DNA of 64,000 nt from Ophiodon elongatus (Eukaryota; Chordata; Actinopteri; Perciformes; Hexagrammidae): positions 2,332,501 through 2,396,500 of the forward strand of contig JACSYO010000150.1 of NCBI GenBank assembly GCA_016806645.1, read 5' to 3'. The translations under genes and the position numbers were made by a program. The notes under the pieces were generated by a model, which did no database searches, had not been told where the DNA came from, and saw nothing but the letters and a program-made list of their open reading frames with translations. Positions 24,653 to 37,439 of the stretch are shown here, piece after piece. Each line of letters begins with the position of its first letter. Position 1 is the stretch's first letter.

Positions 24653-24688
<36 letters not shown>
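24653..24688. repeat. (TA)18 microsatellite
   Basis: Thirty-six bases of uninterrupted TA dinucleotide, the longest pure TA run in the window. It accounts for the alternating Ile-Tyr stretch in the overlapping minus-strand frame (24385-24714), which is therefore not a gene. Confidence 0.97.
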
Positions 24689-24690
<2 letters not shown>

Positions 24691-26765
24691 TGATCTAGTT
24701 ACAAGGACATTCATTCAAGCAGTTAAAGAACAACGAATGTAACAAGTATTGGAAGTTGATAAAAAGCTGAAGATATAATTTATTTCATCATACACGTCAT
24801 GTATGTCGTTCAGAACTACACCTGCTTTTTATCAAGTTGAAATACCTGTTGAATTTTTTCTTCAGCCTTGCACAGTTGAGCACACTTCCCTGAAGGTTTC
24901 AGTGTGCGAGCTACTCATGCGTGATTGTTTCACCATCATGGTGCTGAATGTTCAAGTACAAAAAAAGGACGATGCTCCCTGAATTCTTGGCAGCCACGAA
25001 GTACAGAGGACATAACCACAAGTCCACCTAATGGGGAAGAATCTCAGTAATGGCTTCCTTCCTCAGGAGGGAGAACTCCATCTCAGCACGGTTGGAGACA
25101 CGACCCATAAGGGAGGGGGTTGTCGGCTCAATGCGAGAGAGGAGCAAATACCTCCAACCACACGGAGTGATGCTCTGAAAGTGGGTGTGCAGTGGGATTA
25201 GGATTGTAACGCTCTGTGGACCCACCTGTTGTCTTCCTCCCACCGATGGAGGAGACACATGGGGGGTCCCTGTGAAAACGGTCCCCGTTATAGGGAAGTG
25301 CAGACAGAAGGAGTCGCTTGATTTGCCTTTATCTCTGAAGAGTGGCGAGAGACGAGGAAGTCACTTTCACAAAGAATTACTCCCACACAGTTCCTCATTG
25401 CAGGTTTTGATTGAAGCAAAGGGTTCCCCATTCCAGCTGGTCTGCCTATGCTGATTTGTGCAGCACACATTGTTCTTCTGCAATTGATAGCAAAGGCCTG
25501 AAACATCCTAAGGGCCCGTTCACACCAACATTTAGTACAGAACATTTCCAAAATCAATTCTTTCAAATGGAATCACTGCGATCAACTGAGCCCAAATACA
25601 TTTGTGCTGTGCTTTCAGATAGAGCTCAACTTGAGTGAACTTTAATATCCAATGACACTGATGTTTTGACAGTGCTGAACTTTACAGGGACAAAGAGACA
25701 CAAAGAGTCCAACATGGAAGAAGCTATCATATTAGCTGTGTCATACCATCCCATTTCATATAACCATGCTGTGCCAGAATATAAACTGCTCCACAAAAGA
25801 GATGTGGCAAGCTTGGCAGTCAGTTGCGACAGGAGTGAATGGTATGAATAAGCACCCTCGACTAAAAAATAAATAAAATATGTCATCACTTTCTGGCAGG
25901 TTAGTGACAGAGAGAACGAGTAACCACCGCCGATCTTCCAGCAGAACTATTCTGTACGATTGCATGAATGAATTTCACTGTGTAACTTCTTAGTGTTGCC
26001 AGGCACTAAGGTTGCCATTTTAGTCTGACACTCAACAATTTCTTCCAACCTCAACTCCGTCGACTGAGAGATGAGGAGGCTGAGGGAGCCCATTAAAGGC
26101 TACGCTGCTAGTGAGTAGTACACCTTGAGTATTGTTTGGATAGCAGCGGCCGAACCCTCTCCTGACTCTCTTGAAAGGAGATAGACCCCAACTGTATCCT
26201 CAACAGGTGGAACTTATTTTTTCCACTGCCAGATACTGCCAGATGTTCAACTTGCAGTAGGGAGCTTAGTGGTTAGAGGCAAAACCTGTTCCTTCTTGAT
26301 TTAGGAAAAAATTGTGCCATCTAGGGACAAACATTGCTGAACATAAATATAAATGGAACATAAATGTTCAGTGGCTAAGGAGGTATTCAATAGCTTACGG
26401 CCCTGAAATGTTAAAGTCTGTAGATGCCAACACAGTCCTGAGAGGAGTCAACACCAGTCAACAAAACTGGAAAAGCCTGTGGAGGTGTACTTTGGATGTG
26501 ATGGGGATTTAACGTCAATTTTGTTTAGAATTTTAGACCTGAGGTGAATGTTGGAGTGCCTTTTCATCCACTATTGTGTCAAGCATTCAAGATGCCATGT
26601 AGCACATGTGCCAATGCTGTTCTTAGAAAGGTAATGCACTAGAGTTGTCTAATCAATGTGTATGTAATCCACGGAATCGTGAGCCAGGACAGGTGCCGTA
26701 GTATAAAGGCCGATAACATTTGTACAAGGAGGATCTCGGGCTGGATTGGTGTGTCTATAAACAAC
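24689..26765. other. Non-coding stretch, no gene seen
   Basis: Frames of up to 92 codons on both strands overlap one another between 25028 and 25965 and show no domain. The block at 25040-25270 is GC-richer and could be a diverged repeat or a regulatory element. Confidence 0.45.
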
Positions 26766-26783
26766 GAGAGAGAGAGAGAGAGA
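26766..26783. repeat. Short (GA)9 repeat
   Basis: A simple dinucleotide run. Confidence 0.9.
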
Positions 26784-26877
26784 CACAACCTTTCATGTCA
26801 CGCCTGAAACCAGAAATCAATGCTAACTTATTTGTCATGTAACTTCAGTAATTAAGTGATGGCATTCCCATAGTTAT

Positions 26878-26990
26878 TTTAACCCAAACCACAATCTTTT
26901 CCCAAACAATCCCAAGTAGTTTTGTCTTTGTATTTCAAATGTATTTAACCCAAACCAACAGCATTTCCTAAACCTAACAAAGCAATTTTG
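26878..26990 (+). repeat. Dispersed repeat fragment (CAAGTAGTTTTGT family), copy 1
   Basis: It contains AACCCAAACCACAATCTTTT (26881-26900), CCCAAGTAGTTTTGTCTTTG (26910-26929) and CCTAAACCTAACAAAGCAAT (26968-26987). The same blocks appear in degraded form at 32985-33065, at 37440-37690 and, reversed, at 42985-43085. It is non-coding, and I know it as a common fish repeat of uncertain class. Confidence 0.65.
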
Positions 26991-27993
26991 CAACTTGTGT
27001 TGCTGGAAATTTGTAAGACAAAACACAAAAAAAGGACATCATACAAATTATTGTATGATGATACATTGCACTGCTATAAAAAATAAAGCCAAATTATTTG
27101 GACTGCAGCTATATCAAACATAGTTTGTTATTGTCATGTAAATGAGGGATAAAGTAAGAGTGATTGTTTTGCACCCTGCTATTCCACATTCTAATCCACA
27201 GTGTACATTTCCGCTCAGTCAACACAGTAGTGGAACTAAAATGTTTTCTTGCTTTCCAACAGGGAATGGGATTAGACCCCAAAATGACCACTTCTTTAAA
27301 CGACACTCACTACAAAACCAAAGCTCCACACATGCTTTGGCTGGCAGACTCACTATGGAGAATCACAGTTTTGCATGTATTATATAGTCAGGAAAAACAT
27401 TTTTAGCAAGAGATAGCACCAAATATCAAAAGATAATTTTTTTTGTCTGTTCCGTGCAGAATTTTCATTCTGTTGGCTATATAAGAGTTGAGACCATCGG
27501 GGTCTTCTTCTGCAAATTATAATTTTGTCTTGTAACTTTCAATGGCTTAAACAAAAAACACTGTCCAACACAATCCATCTGCAACCATGTACTACTACTC
27601 TTCTCACTGATGGTGGTTAGCAGTGCCCTAACTGTGTAGCTCTAAGAGGAATAACTGATGAACCTGGTGTCAGTGTCCTTTGTGGATCCTTCAGGTATTT
27701 AGTACAAAGAATGTAGAGCGACAGAAACATTCTTGCTGTTTTCACACAGGAAATCTTTCAAAGAGAGACAAACACAGATGTTTGCATGCCAGCTGGCCCC
27801 TCTCTGCACTACTGCATTTCTTTTTTCAATGGAAATAATTTTCCCTTGCAGCTTCCTAATAATGCTGAGCATTGGGAGCTGGAAGTAAAAAAATTAAAAT
27901 AAAGGACTCAAACTTGAGTAAAGGTGCTATGTTTCAACTGGGTTTTCTGTGGTTGCATAGCAATAGTGGGGTCTGAGACTACCACTTTCCTGT
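26991..27993. other. Non-coding stretch, no gene seen
   Basis: Short overlapping frames near 27109-27406 are of chance type. Confidence 0.5.
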
Positions 27994-28541
27994 GATGGTG
28001 CGTTCACACCAAACGCAAAGCAAATTTTTCACTCGAGTAGATTACATACAAAGTCAATGCAAAGACGTGAATGGATGCGACTGGACGCGAATGGACGTGA
28101 GTAACGCGAATTTGCACCGGGCTAAGGTAACGCAAAATCACGAAATTCGCGTGACACTGTGTTGCGAAAGCCTATCAGTGTTGAGATGCTCTGCCTATTA
28201 TCACTGCCATTGTTTGCCATTAAACTGTTAACTGGTCAGCTTCAAGTACCGCTGGAAGCGGCAGTCATCCAGACGCAGTTCCTGGAGAAGCTGTTTGTGG
28301 CTACGGATAATATTATGAACCCAAACACGAGGGTGTTTGATGTTCCGATGTTTGTGGGACTTCCACAACATGTACAAAGCAGAAATAGTGCTTATTTCTT
28401 CCATGGTGGATGGCGGAAATTATAACTGTTTCCATGGAGATAAGCCACTCCTCCTCTCCGGCTCGTCTAGCGCGAATGATGCGAGTAAACTCACGCGAGT
28501 AACGCAACGCGAAAAAGGGCTTTTGGTGTGAACACAGCATA
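27994..28541. mobile_element. PIF/Harbinger-type DNA transposon, internally deleted
   Basis: The 16-bp terminal inverted repeats are ATGGTGCGTTCACACC (27995-28010) and GGTGTGAACACAGCAT (28525-28540), which match at 14 of 16 positions when one is reversed. The subterminal regions are rich in ACGCGAA-type motifs (28085-28150 and 28470-28512), as in fish elements with a GTTCACACCAAACGC end. The interior keeps the start of a Harbinger transposase on the minus strand (28228-28404) and nothing else of the two usual genes. I could not define the expected 3-bp target duplication. The element could move only with transposase supplied by another copy. Confidence 0.82.
28228..28404 (-). pseudogene. Harbinger transposase N-terminal remnant
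   Basis: A 58-codon frame begins at an ATG (28404-28402) and stops at TAA (28230-28228). It contains RVWVHNIIRSHKQLLQEL followed by LDDCRFQRYLKL. In PIF/Harbinger transposases the N-terminal region carries a W-V-H/R motif, then an L-x-L-D-D-x-x-F/R-F-x-x-Y-F/L-R/K-L/M motif just before the DDE nuclease domain. The frame stops right after this motif, so the DDE catalytic domain is entirely missing. It is a deletion relic inside the element at 27994-28541 and cannot act as a transposase. Recognition is from memory of the family. Confidence 0.78.
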
Positions 28542-30331
28542 AGAACCCTTATCTGGAGGAGAGGATTTGTGGGAGCATTGCAAGAAACTTTTACAATTCA
28601 CTAAAGAGACTTTTCTTCTTGTCTTTTTCTTTTTTTCTGAAAGAAAATCAAAAGAAGGCTTTAACATCATGCCAAAACTTTTGAGACATATAAAAAGCTC
28701 TATGAAAGAGCGCAAGAAATATTACATTTTTTATCTCAGTCACACATACCAGAGAACTCTTTAAAACAGGGTTTTATGTTTTTAGCTGCTGTAAATGGAG
28801 AGTCCACTGGTTATAAAATCCACATCACCACCAACAGTGAGACTCAGTGTGACTCTGCTTTGTATTAGTCCCCGGAATAATGCTTCGCGTTGTGGATAAC
28901 GAGCAGTTTACTGCTTGTTGACCATACATTTAGTTTGGAAAGCACTCACAGAACAATAATACAAGTTTAGCTTTCTTTGTCTGTGAAGTTTCCTCTCAAA
29001 TCATGTTCATGCCCATATTTCCAACTGTTTACCCCTACAAGAGCAACGGTGCCAAAGAAGCCAGACCCGGGCCTCATTATAGCTCCAGACAATGCCGTCA
29101 TTAATGTCCAGCAGAGTCCTCGCATTATGAAACCAAGCGGCTCCTCCAGATGGCTCTCCAGTCTCACCTGGCTCTCCCTGTGCATCTCTCAGCACTCCTA
29201 CAGGAGGTGGGAAGGCGGCCAGAGGCCCACATCTTTCCAGGAAGAGAGAAAATATTCAGCTGTGGAGTTTAAGTCCAAGACCATCCGATCCGAAGACTAC
29301 AAAGGAACCACTTACGATAAACAGTTCTGGGGAGGAGGAGGGATGAATCATTTAAACCACTGCTAATAAAGAGCATACTTAATGAGGTAATAGTCCTCTG
29401 TCAATATACAGTATTTGCCCAAGGACAGTTTTGATTCTTATGCAATTACATTGAAAGACCTCATAAAGAGTTGAGACTCTCAAATTACTTTTGAACGAAA
29501 TTTCCAGTTAGTCAGAAGTAATGATTCCCGTCTTTCGCATAAAGTTTTTGAGCAAGTGACTTTTGGGTTTGCATATGAACAAATGCTAGGAATGACACAA
29601 AAGGTCACACAGCATCCTGTATCAGAGGCATTTGATAATGTATCCCTCTGTCTTCATACATGCTTTTTGTTTCTTTGGTGAGTCAATATGTTTGGGGAAT
29701 TTTTCAACAAACATACTCTTTGTCTGATTTTTATGTCAGTCTTTAGCTGTATTTATGATTCTCCGAAGATGCACATGAATGTCTCTGAGAACCTACACAG
29801 AGAAGGGTGTTACGGGTAAGATGATTGCGGGGACTGGCAGATGAGCTAATGCGAAAGCCTTTCAAATCTTAACATGTCGTGTGGACCTGCACGTCAAGCA
29901 GGCTGCCTGGTTCATTCAACTCCTGTGGGAGGCAGGCTCGAAAGGGAGAATGACAGGTTCACCCCATGCAGCCCGGGGAAGCATGTTTCAGCCTTCACAC
30001 GTATAAATAACAGAGAACTTGAAAGCTTACAAGTGGCTGAAAACATTGTAACCGCCACACGTAACTACTATTTGTGAAATTGCAGGCAGTTCATAACATC
30101 TTTTACAAGGAAGCATGAAAATACAATTGGGGCTGGGTGACTTCGTGCTGGCTCCTTTTCAGATATGATAGAAAATAATTTACCGAAATGGATCTATTCT
30201 GATAGTCACTGTTTAAAAAAAAATGTTTTGTATAAATATGGAATAGAAAAAGGTCATGGTGGGCACTAACGTTACATAACCCGCAATTCCGACTGTAGCC
30301 ACTTTGCCTTATACAGCTGTACTAGTATTAG
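28542..30331. other. Non-coding stretch, no gene seen
   Basis: A 129-codon plus frame (28977-29366) and shorter antisense frames occupy the same GC-richer block and have no recognisable domain. The block at about 28990-29360 and another at 29810-30000 are repeat-free and could be regulatory. Confidence 0.45.
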
Positions 30332-30339
30332 CTCCAAAT

Positions 30340-30832
30340 TAGGGTTGGGCAGTATGGCCAAAAATTCATATCACGGTATTTTGTAAGATTCTGGCGGTTT
30401 CACGGCATATCACGGTATTTTCTTTTCGAGGAAACACATTCATTTATTTATCTACGCCAAAAAGGACTGCCGGCCAACTGAACAGCTGTTCACCGCTCCT
30501 TGTTCACCGCTCCTTGTTCACGTCTCGCATGGCTGTCTTCCGTTCTGTCTCTTCCTGTTTTTTTCACCTACATTCCCCTGGGTCCTAAGCCCCCCTCCCT
30601 GTTCAGCTTCTTATCACCCTCTATGTACCAACGTACATTTATAACAAATACCCGTAAGACAAGTAGCTTCGACCGTTGCGCCCTCGGCGGTGAGCGGTGA
30701 ACAATATATTTTGCTGCCTGCCGAAGAGCGACAACAGTTGTTACGGCTATGCATGACGGTATATGAAAAATTCAAACGGTATGGAAATTTGAAACCGCTA
30801 TACCGGTTGAACCGGTATACTGCACAGCCCTA
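30340..30832. mobile_element. hAT-type non-autonomous DNA transposon (493 bp)
   Basis: The ends are TAGGGTTGGGCAGTATGGCC (30340-30359) and, read inward on the other strand, TAGGGCTGTGCAGTATACCG (30832-30813), which are clearly related. Flanking 8-bp target duplications CTCCAAAT (30332-30339) and CTGCAAAT (30833-30840) differ at one base. Short TIRs with an 8-bp duplication define the hAT superfamily. Subterminal CACGGTATTTT and ACGGTAT repeats (30372-30420) face matching motifs at 30757-30782 and are known from fish hAT copies with a GGTTGGGC end. The interior has a 14-bp direct repeat (30487-30500 and 30501-30514) and no transposase, so it depends on a partner. Confidence 0.9.
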
Positions 30833-30840
30833 CTGCAAAT

Positions 30841-32984
30841 TATTGTTATTAGTAACAAACAAAAAACTTAATAAATTGCTGAATGTATCCTGATAGTAAT
30901 ACGTTTGTTTGGATGCAGTTCAACAACAAAACGCAAGACGCCTTCATTCTCTGTAACTTCTTGTTATGGGAATGCTTCGTGTTTCATTCTCTAATCAGCC
31001 GAACTAAAATGGCAAAGCACCATGAGGACGATAATGAATGTGATCAGTTTTTTTTCGCTCAAGTATTATTTCATTAAACATACAATTGGCCAGCTGTTAT
31101 CACGATGTTTAGGTTTGTTTTTATTGATGGCCTACAGAGACAATGGTGCTTCTGTTATTTACTGAACTTGTTTGAGCTGATGTGTGTAGTATACCGAGTC
31201 AAAGCAAGCTGTGTTTTACGGTTCTGTGGGTAACCGATCCAAAGTGCCCTCTCCGTAGGTATAATTTGGTAACCACACTGTACTGTATAGCTCGGAGCTG
31301 AAAACTGGCCATTGTGCCAGCTCTCAAGCCAAGCTGGTTAATCACACTCCCACACACAGTGCATTCTGTTAGGAACAACAATTATCATCTCTGCAATGAG
31401 CTGCTAGATGGTATTGTTCTTCGTCCTGGAGATTTTCATCAAAAGGCAGCAGAGAATTGTATAGCTTCTTCGTTGTAATATCCCCATATTACAACAGTGT
31501 GCTCTACCTGACTTGTTCTGAAGGGTTCATTAACTGACTATGGGAATTATCAACTAAAAGTACAGAGGCCCCTCTCCCCCTCAGAGTTGACAATTACTAC
31601 AAACACTTGGATAATCATTTTTGATAATAATCTTTGATAATAAATTTGTTCATCACCTCCTAAATGGCAGCAATTTATTATAAATGTATGTAATTTAATC
31701 CTCTCTCTAGCAATTCTCCTAACCTGACCATAGCTAATTAACTGCGTTATTTTAATGTGTACAGGAATTTAAAGAGGATATTGGTCTCTGTAATGAAAGT
31801 GAAACACTTTACAACTGTAATCTAGTCTAAGTGCAAGCAGAGTTTAAAAACAGCATTTCCAAACTGTCTGCTGTGTGATTCAATTGTCTTGCAAGACAGA
31901 GCACTACATCTGTCTGACTCTGAGTCGTACATCATCTCCACAACGCGCACAGTATCAAATGAGTGGCTGTGAAATTTGTTAAATTTTTCACAGTGAAAGA
32001 GAGGAAATTAGGTTACAAGTATAGGCATTGGGGAGAAGGTTGAAGAGGGATTTCACGGAGTTGAAATCTTGTCATGAATTCTATAACACAACTGTATGAG
32101 TCCAGTTTGAGCATTTGTACAAGTACAGTAGAGCAATACTTAGTTCTTAGATATTGCAACAAGACACCATGATACTGTATGAGTGTGCACAACCACACTT
32201 CTAAATATCGTGTTAAACGTTAAACATGTTTTGCAGGAACGTTTTGTTTTTGCTGTCTGTATTTTGTTCTCGGGTATATTTTTTTTGTTATTCATGAAGA
32301 GCGACCCATACAGGACAGAAGGTGTAAGGGGAGGTTAAGGTCAATGGGTGGTTGTCCAAAGAACTGAGGCTGAGGTTGGTGTTTTGAGATGATAAGAGTT
32401 AGATAAGGTTTTGGTTAAATATTGAAAAAGTCACGGTGTTTCAGAATTGACTTCAGGCCAAAACTGTCCCTCCAACAGTTCTCCAATATATGCCAAATAA
32501 ACTATTATGTATTACAGTTTGTGGCAGTTTAACGCAGCTATATAATGCATTATACAGAATGTATGTAACAACAGCTAACCTTTGAGTGATATTGACGTGC
32601 CGCTACTGTCTCACTGGGAGGTATTTCTATCCCTCCAGATACTGGCAACAAAAAGGGATTGAACCAGACCTCAATGTCACTGATGAGTCACAAGTTTCAG
32701 CAGCACCATCATATCCCCTTCACACTCCTTCACACCCTTTTTGCTTTTGAATCGTCACTCCGGGCATCAGCTTTGAATATTAACACAAGTGCTGAACTCA
32801 GTTGGACCTGCTAGGGTGTCATGCCACTGATACTTGCATTCACAATTTCAAACATCAATGTAGATACCCAACACTTTCGTAAGAGCTTGTTAGTGTTCAC
32901 TTGACAATTATGCTGACATTTTGTCACCTTACTCATTTGTCAGTCGGTAGTCAGACAAGATAACATCAACCATGCTCTTTTCTT
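30841..32984. other. Non-coding stretch, no gene seen
   Basis: Nothing recognised over about 2.1 kb apart from AT-rich sequence. Confidence 0.5.
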
Positions 32985-33065
32985 AAAGCTACCTAAGTGG
33001 TTTTGTTGCTGAAACCTAAACTTCCTGGGAAGAAGGAAGTTCATTTAGAAAAGACACTATACATG
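32985..33065 (+). repeat. Dispersed repeat fragment (CAAGTAGTTTTGT family), copy 2
   Basis: A short piece with CTAAGTGGTTTTGTTGCTGA (32994-33013), AAACCTAAACTTCC and GGAAGTTCATTTAGAAAAGA (33034-33053). The last block resembles GGAAGTTTATTTTGAAAAGA found twice in copy 3 at 37440-37690, which ties the two together. Confidence 0.55.
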
Positions 33066-33722
33066 TTACAAGCGTTTATTGACATATCGTCCCTGAAGCA
33101 TGCAAAACTGATATCATAGGGGTACTTAGAGCGTCATAGTTTAATACTTATGACAACAGACCAAGCTACAGTTTTTGATGAGTTAGGAACAGGGTAAGAA
33201 CATGTTGGTGTAATCCTGTTTTGGTCAAGGCATGTGAACACGGCATTACGATAACCCAGACGAGAAGTGATAGAAACTTGAATTACTCTTTCAAGATCAT
33301 TAAAAGTAAGAAACAAGACTGAGCTAGCTTCTTAACATGGGACACAAAATTTATGTTGTAATCTTAAATAACGCCACAGTTCTTAACAGTAGGCACAACA
33401 TGTTGAGCTAGAGTGCCAAGAGCAGGCAGAACGTTGCCGTTAGTGTGCTCAGGGCCTAAAATCCTGACACTGGCTTCTAAAACCTAACGAAACAAATAGG
33501 TAACTCTAAGTGGTGGCACAGGGAGACATGTTAGCTGTTAAGCAAAACCCTGTTTTGTATGAATTATGTTAATATTCATCTACTTTACTGCCTTGTGCTT
33601 CAACTTCACTTCATTAAGAAGTATATCTCTCACCTTAATAAATTGCTTTGGTTACTAAAACATAACCAGAGACCAGTACAGTAATATGACTTGAGTTTAT
33701 CATGTGGGTGAATGTTATAAGC

Positions 33723-33826
33723 AAATTGAATACACTCACAGTGAATGTTTTGTGTTGGCAGTAAACAGCTTGCAGATACATGAAATATAAATATGTTTAT
33801 ATTTCATGTATGGCAGTATTCAATTT
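33723..33826. repeat. Foldback (inverted repeat) with a perfect 15-bp core stem
   Basis: The inner arms TACATGAAATATAAA (33777-33791) and TTTATATTTCATGTA (33796-33810) are perfect complements around a 4-nt loop. Outer arms AAATTGAATAC (33723-33733) and GTATTCAATTT (33816-33826) also match exactly but sit asymmetrically. The arrangement could be a small MITE relic or a chance AT-rich hairpin extended by decay. I recognise no family. Confidence 0.85.
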
Positions 33827-36800
33827 CTCAAAACATGTTTGTCATTGGCAAATGTTTGTATTTGTTAGATTGTTTTTATGTGTCTGTGCTGCAGCTTAAC
33901 TTGAAGTCGCAACACAGTACCAATGCCAAAACAGATTTGTCATTTGTTCTGTTAAACCTATGCGCTGCTCATACAAAACAAAAACTGTTGTAGGTTTTTG
34001 TTTCCCTGTAACTGAAATATACTGTGAAGTGGGTGACATACTGACGACCTAACTGAAGTCTCCACAGGAATCTCTCACCAGAAGAAGTCGATAGCTTCAG
34101 TAGACGTGCAGTGGTTCACTACAGCAGCTTCAACTCCTGAAGCAAACAACAACAGATATCTCAGACATTTCTGTGTAATGATACTGCCATACAAATTTGT
34201 ATATGGCATTAGTTGATTTGTTTAGCCTGCATGTTCTGGACTAAATAGCACAGAATATTATATGAAATACAAAATGGTATACACAGTAGTTTGGAAATGA
34301 ATTCTGCCTCACAAAAGACATTTATAAATGATAAATAAAAACAATTATTATTTCCTTTTTTTCATAATTCTGATTCTTGTCAGATTTATGATTACTCTTA
34401 ATGAAGAATGCGTTCTCATTTGTGGATTGAAATTGACTATACATATCATGTCACAAATCAGAACTACCTAATGTAGTTTAGTATGCACAGAACGCCTTAT
34501 ATTAGCCTTGCCTCCAACATCCCAGTCAACAGTTGGTTTACAAAAATTCTTTGTGAGTGTCAGTCAAGAATATTCTTAAGTAAAAGGAGAAGGGGAGTTT
34601 AATCTAAACAAACACCTTGTTCAGAAGTGAGCCAGGGTCACACCAAGTGTTCACCTCACAGGCTCTGTATAATTGCCTTCATGCTCATGCCTCTGCCAAT
34701 GAAAAATACCTAGCAGTGACTTTGGAGTGGCAGCAAATGTATCTTCTCTCAGTGGGTTTTGTAGCATATGAGCTTGTTGGATTGCCGCTGCAGATTCCCC
34801 GAGCATCTATTTTTGATGCTGGTGCTGAAGTGGGGCATAAAGACTAAATTTGAATAAGTGCCACTGTTAGTCAGACCATCAACATCAGCATGAATGCCGC
34901 ATGGCTGTTAAAAAAATATAAATAAACACTGCAGGGGGATTAATCATTAAGATGTAAAAAGAAAATTAGCCGTCCATCATCCTGAATGATTCGGAAGGTT
35001 GATTGCTCTGCCTGTCAACCCTCTAGATTAAATGCTGCTGTCCGGGATGTCGCCTCCATTTCCTCCATTCCAGATTCAGAAATATTTCACTAGCTAAGTT
35101 CAGAATACATAAAACAACATCAGCAGAACTGGTAGATAATAAACACACAACTATAAATGCCATATAGATGAAACATCAACACACTAACCAACTGTGTGAG
35201 AGACTTACAGCTGGTAAACTGTGCATATGACTCAGTGAACAGGTTTCACAATGTGACACCTTCCTCATCCTCCTTCTCCCTCCTTCTCATCCTTACAAAA
35301 TGATTAATTCAATATTAAAACAGCAAATGTGACATGGATACTCAATGCAAAGAAATTTGTCAGACATTTTGATAAGAAAAGAATCAGCTTACATATTGCA
35401 CAGACAATAACGTTGGTTACACACTGAATTGTCTGTTATCTGAGTTGTCACCGCAGAACTTCAGCTACTTTTTTAATGGTGGTTATGAAAATCTTTGTCA
35501 TAGTCAAACTGTACAATTCTTCACGAAAGACCTTCACTGAAATTAAAATCTGAAATAATTGCATGAGAGTCTTTGGAGCAAAGCCGGGTAGTTGTCAGAC
35601 CCTGAACGGAGCTGGCCAATGCTACGCTATGATTGGCCAGTCCGCGTTTGAGGGCGCGACTTAGCATAGGGTCAATTGGTGCTGTTAAACACACATTTTA
35701 CTTTTAATATTTTACATTGAGCTAAAAAATACTAGTGACAAACTAGTTACGTATCCCGAGGAATTATGTCTATAATTAACCCTGAAGAAATACTCGAATG
35801 AAAATCTTGTCTATTTAATATAAATTATTCAACCCCTGTTGGTTTAAAAAGTGGATGTTAAAAGTCGATAATAGGATGGCAGCTTAGGTTCACAGCAGTT
35901 CCAAAAAACAAACAAAAAAAAACACATGTCAACATGTATCAAAACTCAACAACATAGCTAAATAAACCTACTTCTATGTCACGCTATTGCCTCATCTCAG
36001 GAGCTCCTGTGGAAGAAGCACATTTGCAAATTCTCAGTAATCCAGAGTGTTCAGAACACAGTGAGCATTCAGAACAACTGCAGAGAAGTGAATTGTGACA
36101 TGTTGATGCTTTATTCATGCTATTTGACTCTGGGTTGCTTCAGGAATTAATTGTTACTGCTGTGACTCCAAGTGGAGTTGCTGTCTTCTGTTATGGAGCA
36201 AGCTACAACCTTTAAAGCCGTCAGACGGAGACTATTTGAGATCTAAAGGATGGATTTTCAGTGCCGCATTCATTTTAATATTAGACAGCCTTTTTGAGAA
36301 TTGAGCACTGGGCAACATGTCTTGCCTTTTCAAAAGTGTTCTTATAAGAGCTAAAACTCCTCAAAAGGAAAGTACAACAGCACACAGATACACTTTCTTT
36401 TTCACTGAGGACACTGAACAAGTCATCACCCTGAAATATATATATTTTCTCGCGGCACTGCATGTGCAGATTTTAATCCCTACTATGAGAATTTCAAATA
36501 AACACATAAGCATGCATCATTGATGCACAAATCCAAATGAATTCCATTTATTTGTGCTGTTTATTTTATATCCTAAAGAAACATTGTCTCTGTCTCATCA
36601 CTGTGTTGAATAATACAAAACGTACAAATATGTGTGTGTGTGAGGCTCAGAGCTGTGGTGTTCAGTCATCAGCCTGAAGGTCACGTCCCTCTTTTCAAAT
36701 GAAGACCAGAGGGCACAGAGACTTGGACAGCAGGACACATCCAAAGGGAGTTTCCACACATAATGAGCTCTAACACCCGTTGGAGAGAGAACAGGGGATG

Positions 36801-37439
36801 TTTACTTTGTTGACTGACCTTGCACCCCATCCCTCCCTGCAGGACAGACATTGATTGTGTATGATCTGTTCCGGCATCTGAATATCCAGAAGCAGAGTTA
36901 AAGAAGCCACACATGTTCTTGACAAATTTATGTTTTTACATTTTTTTTTATTCAAAGCACTTTTATTTATTGTTTTTTAAATATTTATTTTACAGTGGAA
37001 TAGTATGTCATCAATAGCCTCTGACTTTTGTGTGTTTGATTAGATATTACTTCCTTCTGGAACAAGAAGAGTTGTCTGAGGGAGGTTCATTTAAATTATT
37101 AGATATGTATATGTATTATAACAATGTATTTATATATTATTACTATTATTATATTTCATAAATATATTCCAGACCAAATATTTTATGTCTTGAATAAAAT
37201 GGACAAGAATCTGAAAATTAAGGCAAATTTAAATAGGTAAATTGGTTATGTAATTTCACAATACAATGTATCCCATTGAAAGTATATTATATTAAAAATA
37301 ATACCATATCAAAATGAAGAGGTTGCTGTTCAACATGTATTAAATGTTTTTACCCAATATAAATTTTTCATAGCCTGATATCAGATAGACTACCTACGTT
37401 TTGTTATGTAACTGCCATACTTTACCAATGCCAGTTTCA
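33827..37439. other. Long non-coding stretch, no gene seen
   Basis: No gene or RNA is supported. Small features: an AT-rich near-palindrome at 34187-34208, and a GC-richer block at about 35575-35690 with GCTATGATTGGCCAGTCCGC that may be part of an unidentified repeat. Confidence 0.45.

Noticed and set aside
27994..28541. Reading the plus-strand frames here (28159-28425) as a gene
   Set aside because: The minus-strand frame matches Harbinger transposase, so the plus frames are its antisense shadows.
28967..29366. 129-codon plus frame and antisense frames, one with a collagen-like GEPGETGEP run
   Set aside because: Only about three Gly-X-Y triplets occur before ordinary sequence, several frames overlap on both strands, and no splice context supports an exon.
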